A stretch of 36,089 nt of DNA from Terriglobia bacterium (lineage in GTDB: Bacteria > Acidobacteriota > Terriglobia > UBA7540): positions 1-36,089 of the forward strand of contig JASHPE010000225.1 of NCBI GenBank assembly GCA_030038235.1, in the 5' to 3' direction. A model generated the notes under the pieces. It had not been told where the DNA came from, ran no database searches, and saw nothing but the letters and a program-made list of their open reading frames with translations. The position numbers were made by a program, and so were the translations under genes. How positions within the stretch are numbered: position 1 is the first letter of the stretch; every line of letters starts with the position of its first letter. Positions 8,294 to 16,634 of this stretch are shown in pieces.

Positions 8294-11200
8294 TTACGAG
8301 CTTCGACTCTTTCCACTCCTTCGTCGCGCATAGGACGCGAGGGCGAGGAGACCGCTACCCAGCAACACCAGGCTGCCCGGCTCCGGCGTCCCGCTCGTCG
8401 GAGATCCCGCCCCGCCGTTGCCGACGCCCAGCCCGTTGCTTGCCAGTTGACCGCCGCCCCAAGAAGGCGTCCCGCCTGGTCCCGACAATACGTCCAGCGT
8501 GACATTCGTCGAGTTGTAGACCACCCCGAAGTGCTCGCTGCTGTTGATCTCCGCACCGTTCACGGTGGCGAACGTCCCGGTCACCGAGCTGGCGTTCAGG
8601 ATGTCAAACGTGTCGCTCAGCGTGGGGACGAAGCTATCGATCAGCGCCAGATTCAGTATCCCGTTCAGGCTGGCGGTGCCGCTTACGTTCAACTGGCTGT
8701 ACTGGGTGCCCGCCGTCGTTCCCCCGATATCGATAGCCAGTGCGCCCGTCGAGCTCTGCGTGTAAGAGCCCGTGATGCTTTCCATGCCAGACGTTGAGGT
8801 CGTGTCGCCTATATTGAATGTCCCGCCGTTCGTTGTGTTGGCGCTGAGAGTCCCGCCGTTGCCGAACACCGAGCCGCCGGAAATCGTGATGCCGCCCGGC
8901 GCCGTCAGCGTACCATCGACCGTGGTTGTACCGGCGGTCTGAGTATAGGTGGCACTGGCGCCCGTGAGGTTGAACTGGCTGGATGCAGCCGCGGTCAGGG
9001 TTCCGGCGTTGGAGAAGGCCGACGCGCTGTCGGACAGCGCCTGGCCACCCGTCACCGTGAATTTCCCGGCGGAGGCGTTGCTGGCCAAAGTACCCAGGGC
9101 GTTGCTGCCGCTGCCGGCCGGGTTCACGATCTCAGCCGTGGCGCCGGTCAACGTGATGTTGGCGGCGTTGGTGGTGATGTTCTCTCCGCTCGGAAGATCC
9201 AGAGTCCCCGTCACGTTGTACGTGCCGCCCGTCAGCGTTCCCGAGCTGAAGTTCTTGAAGGTGCCATCGATGGTCAACGTATCGCCTGAACTCACGTTGA
9301 GGGTACCCGTGTTGTTGAACGCGCTGCTGCTCGTGCTGATGATGAGTGCAACGCTCTGATTGGCGTTGATGGTTCCGCTGTTCACCAGTCCCATGGCTGC
9401 GTTGCCGAGGCTGCCGGAACCTTGGATGGTGCCGGCATTGGTCAATATGAACGTCGATGTCGATCCGTCGATGATGTTGTCCGCGTTATTCGAAAGGGTC
9501 AGAGTCCCTGTCCCGTTCAGCGTCGTATTGGCCGTGATTTGCAGGGTCGTAGCGGTCCCGCTCGAATTCAGGCTCATGGCGCCATTGTTTGTGACCGTTC
9601 CCTTAGCTTTCAGGGTCTGAGCATTATTCACCTGCAGCGTGCTGCCGCTGGAGACTGTGACCGCGCCGGTCGATCCATTCAGCGTGGCGCTGTTTTCGCC
9701 CACGATCACGCCGCCCGACTTGCTGGTGAGCGTTCCGCCGCTGATGGTACCGGCGTCCAGCAAGACCTCAGTGCCGGTTCCCGAGGCGAGAATGGTGCCG
9801 CCGGTGTTGGCGACGGAGCTCTCCAGCGTCATCGTCTTGCCGCTCGTGGCTTCGAGCGTCCCACCGTTGGTGAACGTGCCAGCGCCTGAGACCGTTGCTG
9901 ACCCACTGAACACCCCACTGGACTGAATCGTCGTGGTGCCGGTCGACGTATAGTTTCCCTTCGAGGTGAACGTGCTGCCGCTGCCGAGGGTGAGCGCGCC
10001 ACTGTTCGTGAATCCCGCGGCGGTAGTGAAATTCGCCCCGCCGGTGATGGTGAAGCTCGAACTCGCGGAATTGGTGGCCAGGCTGGTCAGCGCGTTCGCG
10101 CCGCTCTGGTTCTCGATGCCAGCGCTCGTGCCCGTCAGGGTAATGTTGGCGGTGTTGGTGGTGATGCCGCTGGCGTTGTTGGCCTTCAACAGGCCTGTCA
10201 GATTGTATGTGCCGCCCGTGAGGGTGGTTCCGCTGATGTTCAGCAGGTTTCCGTTCACATCGAACGTGCTGGTGCTACTCCCCACGGTCAGGGTGCCGTC
10301 ATTGGTGAAGTTGGCCGTCGTGGTCAGGGTGGCGGCGCCGTTGAGGGTCAGGCTGTCGCCGGCCGAAATGGTCGCCAACGCGGCGAGGGCGTTGGCACCG
10401 CTCTGGTTCTCGATTTCGCCGGTGCCCGTCAAAGTGATATTGGCGGAGTTGGTTACGATATCGGCCCCGTTGTACTCCAGGGTTCCGGTAACGTTGTAGG
10501 TTCCGCCGCTCAACGTGGTGCCTGATTGGTTCGTGAGGCTGCCGTTGACATCGAACGCGCTTCCGGCTCCGACCGTTAACGTGCCGTTATTGGTGAAGTT
10601 GCCCGCGGTGGTGAAATTCGCCCCACCGGCCAGGGAGAAGCTGGCCCCGGTGGCGTTGGTGGCGAAACCGGCGAGTACGTTCTGATTCGCCGAGTCGATG
10701 ATCTGGGCGCTCGGGCCCGTCATTGTGATGTTGGCAGCGTTGGTCACGAGGCTCGTTCCGCTGCCGCCAAATTCGAAAGTGCCGGAAACATTGTAGGTCC
10801 CGCCCGCGAGCGTGGTGCCCGAGAAGTTCTCGAAGTTCGTATTGGTTGTAATCTCCAGAACGCCCCCGGTGTTGATGGTGAGGGTGCCCGCGTTATTGAA
10901 TCCGCTGCTGCTGGTGTCGATGATCAGCGGAATGTTGTGATCGGAGATGATGGTGCCGGAGTTGACCAGCCCCATTCCGCCGTTGCCGATGTTCCCCGAT
11001 CCCTGGATGGTGCCCTGATTCGTAAGAATGTCGGAGCTGGATGACGCCGTAATGTAGTTGTAGGCGCTATCTGATAGGGTCACCGTGCCGCCGCTCGACA
11101 GCGTGAATGCGGAAGCATTGATATTCAGGACGGTGTTGTTTCCTGTCGAGTTCACGGCAATATTCCCCGAGTTGGCGAGGGTGGCGCTGGCCAGATTTAG

Positions 11201-14173
11201 AGTCGAATTATTGTCGACTTGGATCAAACCTCCGGCGGGGTTGGTGATTGTGCCTCCCAGCGTGTTGGTCGAGTTGCTCTCGGACTCGATGAGCCCCGTC
11301 GAACTGCCAGTCAAGGTGCCGCTCTGAACTGTGCCGTTGTAGAGATATAGTGCAGACGACCCCGTCAGGGTCATTGTCCCACCGTTGACGGTTGCCCCGT
11401 TCACGAAAATGTTGCCCCCACCGCTGGTCGAGATAGTGCCGCCAGTATTGGTGACGGTGTTTCCAAGAAAGGTCAGTAGTGCACCGTTTGTGGCCTCGAT
11501 GGTCCCGGTATTGGTGGTCCCCCCGCTGGTCTGGATCGTCAAGCCGGACGAGCCGTTACCATTGATGGTGCCCGAGTTCACCAGCGTCATCTGGCCGTTG
11601 CCAATGTTGCCCGAACCCGAGATCGTCTCCTCGTTGGTCAGCGTGTCTCCGCCAGCGGCCCCGTAAATATAGTTGTACGGGAAGTTCGTCATGGTCACGC
11701 TGCCGCCGCTGAGGGTAACGTTGGCACCGTCCACGATCAGAATGGAGTTGTTGCCGCTGGAATTCAGCTTCACCGTGCCCAGGGTCGAGTAGGTCCCGCT
11801 CAGCAAGTTCAGGGTGGAATTGTTGTCGATCTGAATCACTCCGCTAGAGGGGTTCGTGATCGTGCCGCCCAGAGTATTGGTGCTGTTGCTGTCCGACTCG
11901 ATGAACCCGGTACCGGTGTTGGTGATGGTTCCGTTCTCTACTGTGCCGTTGTAAAGATAGAGATTCGAAGACCCGCTCAATGTGACGGTGCCGCCGGTCA
12001 CCGTGGCGCCATCCACTAAAAGATTGCCGCCACCGCTGGCCGAGATCGTGCCGCCGGTATTGGTGATGGTGTTCCCGAGAAATGTTAGCTGGCCGCCCGT
12101 GGCCTCAATGGTCCCGGTATTGGTGGTCCCCCCGCTGGTCTGGATCGTCAAGCCGGACGAGCCGTTACCATTGATGGTGCCCGAGTTCACCAGCGTCATC
12201 TGGCCGTTGCCAATGTTGCCCGAACCCGAGATCGTCTCCTCATTGGTCAGCGTGTCTCCGCCGGAGGCCCCGTAAATGTAGTTGTAAGGGTGGTTCGTCA
12301 TGGTCACGCTGCCGCTGCTGAGCGTAACGTCGGCACCGTCCACGAGCAGAATGGAGTTGTTGCCGGCGGAATTCAGCTTCACCGTGCCCAGGGTCGAGTA
12401 GGTCCCGCTCAGCAAGTTCAGGGTGGAATTGTTGTCGATCTGAATCACTCCGCTGGAGGGGTTCGTGATCGTGCCGCCCAACGTATTCGTGCTATTGCTC
12501 TCCGACTCGATGAAACCGGTGCCCGTATTGGTGATGGTTCCGTTCTCTACTGTGCCGTTAAAGAGACCGAGATTCGACGATCCACTCAACTCGACCGTGC
12601 CGCCGGTCACGGTCGCGCCGTCCACTAAGAGACCGCCACCGCTGGCCGAGATCGTGCCGCCGGTATTGGTGATGGTGTTCCCGAGAAAGGTTAGTAGGCC
12701 GCCGGTGGCCTCGATGGTCCCGGTATTGGTGGTCCCGCCGTTCGCCTCGATCACCAGGCCGGCCGAGCCGCTGGCATTGATGGTGCCCGAGTTCACCAGC
12801 GTCATCTGGTTGCTGCCGATGTTGCCCGAACCCGAGATCGTTTCCTGGTTGGTCAGCGTATCTCCCGTGGCGGCCCCCTCAATGTAGTTATACGGGTAGT
12901 TGGTCATGGTCACGCTGCCGCCGGTCAGCGTGACGGCGGAACCGTCGACCTGCAGAATCACGTTGTTGCCGGTCGAGTTCAGCTCGACCGTGCCCAGGCT
13001 GGAGTAAGTGCCGCTCAACAGATTCAGCGTGGAATTGTTGTCAATCTGGACCACGCCGCCTGCGGGATTGCTGATCGTCCCGCCCAGCGTGTTGGTGCTG
13101 TTGCTCAGGGACTCGATCACGCCCGTGGCGCTGTTGTTGATGGTGCCACTCTGCACTGTGCCGTAGTAGAGCTGAAGCGCCGAAGCGCCGGTCAGGGTCA
13201 CGGTCCCGCCGTTGATGGTCGCACTGCTCAACTGCACTGTACCGTTGTTGGCCGAAATCGTTCCGGTATTGGTGGTGGTCTCGCCGCTAAAGATCAGGAT
13301 TCCGCCGTTCGCTTCCATCGTGCCGCTGTTCGTCACGCCGCCGTTCGCCTGGATGGTGAGGGGAGTCGCCTGATTGGCGTCAATCGTCCCGGAATTCATC
13401 AGCGTCATCTCGTTGTTGCCGATGTTCCCCGATCCCTGGATCGTCTCCTGATTCGTCAGCGCGCCGCCAAAGATATAGTTGTAGGCACTGTTACCCATTG
13501 TAAGTGTGCCGCCGCCGCTCAAAGTGACCGCAGAGCTTCCGATAATCAGCTCCGTGTAATTTCCGCTGGAGTTCATAGTCATCTTGCCGGCGTTGCTGAT
13601 CGTGGAGCCGTCAATGGTCAGATCTTCGTTGTTGTTCAGATTCCAGCCATTGCCGGAGTCCAAAGTCAGGTTGTTGATGGTGGCGGACACATCTTCCGTG
13701 ACGGAAGCGGCTGTTCCCGTTCCGGTGATCAGCACGTCGCAAGGCGCCGCGCAACTGGTGCCGCCGGGCTCTCCCGCAGACCAGTTGCTTTCATTACTCC
13801 AAAGACCCGTGCCGGCGCCGTTGGTGAAGGTATCGCTGTTGTCTGGAGTGCGGGTGTTGGCGGAATAGGAGCCTGATCGAAAGCCGGCGGTAACAGAGAG
13901 TGATCCCGATCGGGCGTCGATGACACCGAGACGACCGGAGTTTACGAGCACCCGTCCTCGGCCTCGCAGCAACGCGGGCGAGGGAAGATCCAACAGCCAT
14001 CCATATGCCGGTCCTGGGCTGGCAGCAGTCCCGAGCGCCGCGGCACTCTTGGAATTGGGTCGCCTGGCCGCTTGGCCGAAAGTCAAACCCGCGACCGAGC
14101 ACAGCACAACAAACAACGCGGCATGTCGCATCGCCATCCGCACCACTTGTTTAAGGAAATGCGTCGACGCCAT
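8294..14173 (-). CDS. Giant beta-strand-repeat surface protein with PEP-CTERM sorting signal
   Basis: A 1959-residue protein, rich in Gly, Ser, Thr and Asn, with almost no charged residues in the repeats. A signal peptide (MRHAALFVVLCSVAGLTFG) precedes a filamentous region of NSGTI/NTGTIE-type autotransporter-associated beta-helix repeats. Residues about 180-1000 hold four to five long repeats of about 203 residues; residues about 1060-1500 hold a second type of about 100 residues (GGTYNVTGTL...TNAANITLTG). The last 31 residues have the PEP-CTERM layout: TPEPGS, hydrophobic LVLLGSGLLALASYA, then RRR. PEP-CTERM proteins are processed by an exosortase, which is not in this window. The start has a clear site, AGGGAGG ahead of the ATG at 14173. 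It is likely a secreted or wall-linked adhesin or matrix protein; no enzymatic domain is seen. Confidence 0.9.
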   Translation of the reverse strand: MASTHFLKQVVRMAMRHAALFVVLCSVAGLTFGQAARRPNSKSAAALGTAASPGPAYGWLLDLPSPALLRGRGRVLVNSGRLGVIDARSGSLSVTAGFRSGSYSANTRTPDNSDTFTNGAGTGLWSNESNWSAGEPGGTSCAAPCDVLITGTGTAASVTEDVSATINNLTLDSGNGWNLNNNEDLTIDGSTISNAGKMTMNSSGNYTELIIGSSAVTLSGGGTLTMGNSAYNYIFGGALTNQETIQGSGNIGNNEMTLMNSGTIDANQATPLTIQANGGVTNSGTMEANGGILIFSGETTTNTGTISANNGTVQLSSATINGGTVTLTGASALQLYYGTVQSGTINNSATGVIESLSNSTNTLGGTISNPAGGVVQIDNNSTLNLLSGTYSSLGTVELNSTGNNVILQVDGSAVTLTGGSVTMTNYPYNYIEGAATGDTLTNQETISGSGNIGSNQMTLVNSGTINASGSAGLVIEANGGTTNTGTIEATGGLLTFLGNTITNTGGTISASGGGLLVDGATVTGGTVELSGSSNLGLFNGTVENGTITNTGTGFIESESNSTNTLGGTITNPSSGVIQIDNNSTLNLLSGTYSTLGTVKLNSAGNNSILLVDGADVTLSSGSVTMTNHPYNYIYGASGGDTLTNEETISGSGNIGNGQMTLVNSGTINGNGSSGLTIQTSGGTTNTGTIEATGGQLTFLGNTITNTGGTISASGGGNLLVDGATVTGGTVTLSGSSNLYLYNGTVENGTITNTGTGFIESDSNSTNTLGGTITNPSSGVIQIDNNSTLNLLSGTYSTLGTVKLNSSGNNSILIVDGANVTLSGGSVTMTNFPYNYIYGAAGGDTLTNEETISGSGNIGNGQMTLVNSGTINGNGSSGLTIQTSGGTTNTGTIEATNGALLTFLGNTVTNTGGTISTSGGGNIFVNGATVNGGTMTLTGSSALYLYNGTVQSGTLTGSSTGLIESESNSTNTLGGTITNPAGGLIQVDNNSTLNLASATLANSGNIAVNSTGNNTVLNINASAFTLSSGGTVTLSDSAYNYITASSSSDILTNQGTIQGSGNIGNGGMGLVNSGTIISDHNIPLIIDTSSSGFNNAGTLTINTGGVLEITTNTNFENFSGTTLAGGTYNVSGTFEFGGSGTSLVTNAANITMTGPSAQIIDSANQNVLAGFATNATGASFSLAGGANFTTAGNFTNNGTLTVGAGSAFDVNGSLTNQSGTTLSGGTYNVTGTLEYNGADIVTNSANITLTGTGEIENQSGANALAALATISAGDSLTLNGAATLTTTANFTNDGTLTVGSSTSTFDVNGNLLNISGTTLTGGTYNLTGLLKANNASGITTNTANITLTGTSAGIENQSGANALTSLATNSASSSFTITGGANFTTAAGFTNSGALTLGSGSTFTSKGNYTSTGTTTIQSSGVFSGSATVSGAGTFTNGGTLEATSGKTMTLESSVANTGGTILASGTGTEVLLDAGTISGGTLTSKSGGVIVGENSATLNGSTGAVTVSSGSTLQVNNAQTLKAKGTVTNNGAMSLNSSGTATTLQITANTTLNGTGTLTLSNNADNIIDGSTSTFILTNAGTIQGSGSLGNAAMGLVNSGTINANQSVALIISTSSSAFNNTGTLNVSSGDTLTIDGTFKNFSSGTLTGGTYNVTGTLDLPSGENITTNAANITLTGATAEIVNPAGSGSNALGTLASNASAGKFTVTGGQALSDSASAFSNAGTLTAAASSQFNLTGASATYTQTAGTTTVDGTLTAPGGITISGGSVFGNGGTLSANTTNGGTFNIGDTTSTSGMESITGSYTQSSTGALAIDIGGTTAGTQYSQLNVSGTASLNGILNLALIDSFVPTLSDTFDILNASSVTGTFATVNGAEINSSEHFGVVYNSTNVTLDVLSGPGGTPSWGGGQLASNGLGVGNGGAGSPTSGTPEPGSLVLLGSGLLALASYARRRSGKSRSS
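11205..13031 (-). repeat. Three near-identical in-frame repeats of about 609 bp in the PEP-CTERM gene
   Basis: Using the conserved QIDNNSTLNLLSGTYS segment as marker, the units run about 13031-12426, 12425-11817 and 11816-11205 (606, 609 and 612 bp). Units two and three share a block over 100 bp long with no or one difference near 11515-11640 and 12125-12250. A more diverged copy lies upstream (to about 13637) and a partial one downstream. Confidence 0.85.
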
Positions 14174-14616
14174 CGGAGTCCTCCCTTAAGAGCTCGTCTT
14201 GCCTGGATGGCCGATTACACCCTCAGCCTGTGCAAGAGCTGCACTAAACTACCGCTCATATTCGGATACGAGTTACACGTGGCTCCCCAGTTCTCAAAAC
14301 GGCGCGTCCATACAATCGCATTCCGTTCCGCCGCACAAGTCTCAAGTTTGTCACTAGCTGCGTTTGTATCTGAGACTGCCGCCGCCAAGATTCGGAAACG
14401 GCCCTCGCGTCCCGCGGTGACGCTCCCTTCTGCCGCAACTTGCGAGGGCTTCCGGCAATACGTCCGGATCTACGTGTTCACTATGCATTGCGCAGAAGAG
14501 TCCTAAAAACCGTCATGCGCGGAATCCTGCGAGCGACACCACGTCATTTTCGCGGAAGCCGGGGTCTGAACAACTGGGGAGCCAAAGACAAACGGATAGA
14601 TCACTTATTTTCGCCA
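14174..14616. other. Intergenic region upstream of PEP-CTERM protein gene
   Basis: No gene or RNA is recognised in these 443 bases. The ribosome binding site of the minus-strand gene (AGGGAGG) is at the left end. I see no strong promoter; TTGAGA followed by TAACTC at 16 bp on the minus strand is only a weak candidate. Confidence 0.4.
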
Positions 14617-15726
14617 TCAAAGGCATGCTTCGCAGACGCGCCTGAAAGTGTGGAAAGCGGTCACCTCGACCTGGGGCGCGAGGTAGCCATCACGCAGCGG
14701 CTCCTCCCGCAGCAAGTCGGTGCTGAGATACTTCTTGTTGCTGTCCGGGAAAACGGTGACCACCACGCTCTCTTCGCCGAGATCGTTCTGTACCTGGAGA
14801 GCGCCGAGGAAATTGGCTCCGGAGGAGATGCCCACGCCGATTCCCAACTGCCCCGCCAGTCTCTGCGCCATCAGAATGGCGTCGCCGTCGTGAACGCTGA
14901 TTACCGGATCAAGCTCGGCGAGATCAAGGATTGCAGGGATAAACTCGTCCGAGATGCCCTGGATGCGATGCCGGCCCACCTTGTGTCCCGCCGAAAGCGT
15001 CGGTGACTCCGCCGGCTGCAAGGGGTGAACCCGTACGGAGGCCCGTTGTGAACGGAGGCAGCGGCCCACGCCCATGATCGTTCCACCAGTCCCGACTCCA
15101 GCCACAAACGCATCGGGAACGAGTGACCTGGACTGCAACTGCGACCAGATCTCGGGTCCGGTGTTCTTCTCATGTGCCTTGACATTCGCCCGGTTTGAGA
15201 ACTGGTGCGGCAGGAATACATGAGCCTGTCCGGCCGCCATCTCTTCGGCCTTGTCGATGCTGCCGAGGAACCCTCCTTCGTCGCGCGCCACGGGCACAAT
15301 GCTTGCTCCCAGGCTATGGATGAGATCCACGCGTTCGCGGCTCATCCAGTCGGGCATGAAAATGGTCACAGGGTGCCCAAGCGCTCGGCCTAATGCCGCG
15401 AAACTTATGCCGGTGTTGCCGCTGGTCGCTTCCGCGATCGTATCGCCGGGCAGGATGCTTCCGTCGGCGTACGCTTGCTCCAAAATATAAAGCGCCATCC
15501 GGTCCTTGATACTGCCCGTCAGGTTGAACTGTTCGGACTTGGCATAGATCACGCGGGGCTGTCCACGGTAGTTGAACTCGATGGCCAGCAGCGGAGTGTT
15601 GCCCACCAATCGCGCAAGGCCTCGAAATCGGGTCGCCAATACGGATTCGACGGCTTCAATCGTTGCCAAAATGTGCTCCAGGCAATATCGGGGCTCGTCG
15701 GAGCGTCCCGTGCCATACACCGTCAT
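14617..15726 (-). CDS. PLP-dependent cysteine synthase-like protein
   Basis: A 369-residue protein of the cysteine synthase/cystathionine beta-synthase fold (type II PLP). Numbered from the ATG at 15726: NLTGSIKDR with the Schiff-base lysine K74, TSGNTG (101-106) for the substrate carboxylate, GVGTGGT (210-216) for the PLP phosphate, and GISSGAN near 299-305. This supports O-acetylserine (or phosphoserine) plus sulfide giving cysteine and fits the sulfur genes at 22-27 kb, although it stands alone. The N-terminal extension before LVGNTPLL is about 45 residues, longer than in CysK. The frame is open to an ATG at 15807, with no clear ribosome site at either start. The exact sulfur donor and acceptor cannot be decided; SbnA-type activity is an alternative. 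Confidence 0.8.
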   Translation of the reverse strand: MTVYGTGRSDEPRYCLEHILATIEAVESVLATRFRGLARLVGNTPLLAIEFNYRGQPRVIYAKSEQFNLTGSIKDRMALYILEQAYADGSILPGDTIAEATSGNTGISFAALGRALGHPVTIFMPDWMSRERVDLIHSLGASIVPVARDEGGFLGSIDKAEEMAAGQAHVFLPHQFSNRANVKAHEKNTGPEIWSQLQSRSLVPDAFVAGVGTGGTIMGVGRCLRSQRASVRVHPLQPAESPTLSAGHKVGRHRIQGISDEFIPAILDLAELDPVISVHDGDAILMAQRLAGQLGIGVGISSGANFLGALQVQNDLGEESVVVTVFPDSNKKYLSTDLLREEPLRDGYLAPQVEVTAFHTFRRVCEACL

Positions 15727-15956
15727 CAGCGTACCGTCGGAGCGCGTGCCGGGACAGTGACGACGATCACCCTTTCGTCCGTGGGGTCCGTGAGGGGATG
15801 GCGACATCGTTTTGCCATGTCGCCGGCTGTGTTCGGTGTTTTTTTTCCCGTCTCGAGACCGGACGGGCTGTCAGGCCAACCCCGCCACGGTGACGCCGAA
15901 ACCGGGGTTGATCGTCCTTCGCAGACATCTTGATCCTAAAGTTCGACCAACCGGTT

Positions 15957-16010
15957 TAGAATTCAAGATTCAAGACCATCGGCCGGTTCAGAACTCAAAA
16001 CTCAAGACCC
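15957..16010. repeat. Heptamer-type short repeats (ATTCAAG)
   Basis: GAATTCAAGATTCAAGACC and, after 13 bases, CAGAACTCAAAACTCAAGAC show seven-base periodicity. They lie downstream of the four-helix-bundle gene. The surrounding 15727-16094 has no recognised gene. Confidence 0.7.
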
Positions 16011-16094
16011 GTGAGAAGCGGCCACGCTGTTTATGCTCCGAATTGCACCACTTTTCTCGACTTCTCTCGAATCTGCTGCAACTCCTCCAGGAAC

Positions 16095-16547
16095 TCATGT
16101 CGCTCGCGGGCAGCCTGGTGCGCCCGGCGGGTCTTCTCGCTGACCTAGCGCTCGCCCTTCAGATCCGAATCGCGCACTGTCCGAACCATGCGCCGAGCTG
16201 CTTCGAAATGCTCTCGGCCTTTGATTCAGATTCAAGATGCAAGATTCAAGATCGATGCCAGATTCAGGATCAGCGAAGAGCGGAATTTTCTGCAGCAGGC
16301 ACAGCATCGATCGCACTTCGCCTGCAAAGCCGCGCGCGATGTACAGAAAGGTGAGAAGCTCCTGCTTCGTTCCGCGTTCAAATCCCTTCGCAATGTTGTT
16401 GGACACGGATACGGCCGCGCGCTCGATCTGGTCTCTCAGTGAATACCGCCTCCGAAATGGGGGCGTCTCGGTCATGGCATACACGGCTGCTGCCAAATCA
16501 ATCGCGGCCTGCCAGACAGGCAATTGCTCGAACCGCTCATATTTCAT
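16095..16547 (-). CDS. Four-helix-bundle protein (S23/23S rRNA intervening-sequence family), probably frame-disrupted near the 3' end
   Basis: Residues 1-95 match family TIGR02436: MKYERFEQLPVWQAAIDLA, the YSLRDQIERAAVSVSNNIAKG block, and a FLYIARGFAGEVRSML helix. Members form small helical bundles encoded in 23S rRNA insertions or as stray genes; the related Avd protein serves diversity-generating retroelements. After about residue 95 the frame passes through a heptamer repeat (nt 16222-16272) and continues as low-complexity sequence. The plausible family C-terminus (EHFEAARRMVRTVRDSDLKG) is in another frame just beyond the repeat, so the repeat seems to have broken the last helix. GAGGCTGAG precedes the start. 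Heptamer repeats occur on both sides. It follows the formate dehydrogenase operon by 30 nt but is unlikely to belong to it functionally. Confidence 0.75.
   Translation of the reverse strand: MKYERFEQLPVWQAAIDLAAAVYAMTETPPFRRRYSLRDQIERAAVSVSNNIAKGFERGTKQELLTFLYIARGFAGEVRSMLCLLQKIPLFADPESGIDLESCILNLNQRPRAFRSSSAHGSDSARFGSEGRALGQREDPPGAPGCPRAT
16222..16272. repeat. Heptamer repeats (GATTCAA) inside the four-helix-bundle gene
   Basis: GATTCAGATTCAAGATGCAA and following GATTCAA, GATTCAG units repeat every seven bases. On the minus strand they encode the odd segment SGIDLESCILNLN. Confidence 0.75.
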
Positions 16548-16553
16548 CTCAGC

Positions 16554-16634
16554 CTCGATTCACTTGAACGCATATTTCATCGATTCCTCGATTTACTTGA
16601 CGCACATTCATCTCCTCTCGACTCACTTGAACCT
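16554..16634. repeat. Three degenerate tandem copies, period 30-33 bp
   Basis: CTCGATTCACTTGAACGCAT (16554), CTCGATTTACTTGACGCACA (16587) and CTCGACTCACTTGAACC (16617) are related. They span the 3' end of the ferredoxin-type subunit gene and the upstream region of the four-helix-bundle gene. Confidence 0.65.

Noticed and set aside
8544-13868. Many plus-strand frames rich in Val, Leu and Pro opposite the PEP-CTERM gene
   Set aside because: They are the complement of the Thr/Gly/Asn repeat codons; no start sites or family resemblance.
15840-15875. Hairpin CCCGTC/GACGGG next to eight T as a terminator
   Set aside because: The T-run precedes the hairpin on the plus strand and would be A on the minus strand, so it does not form an intrinsic terminator in either direction.
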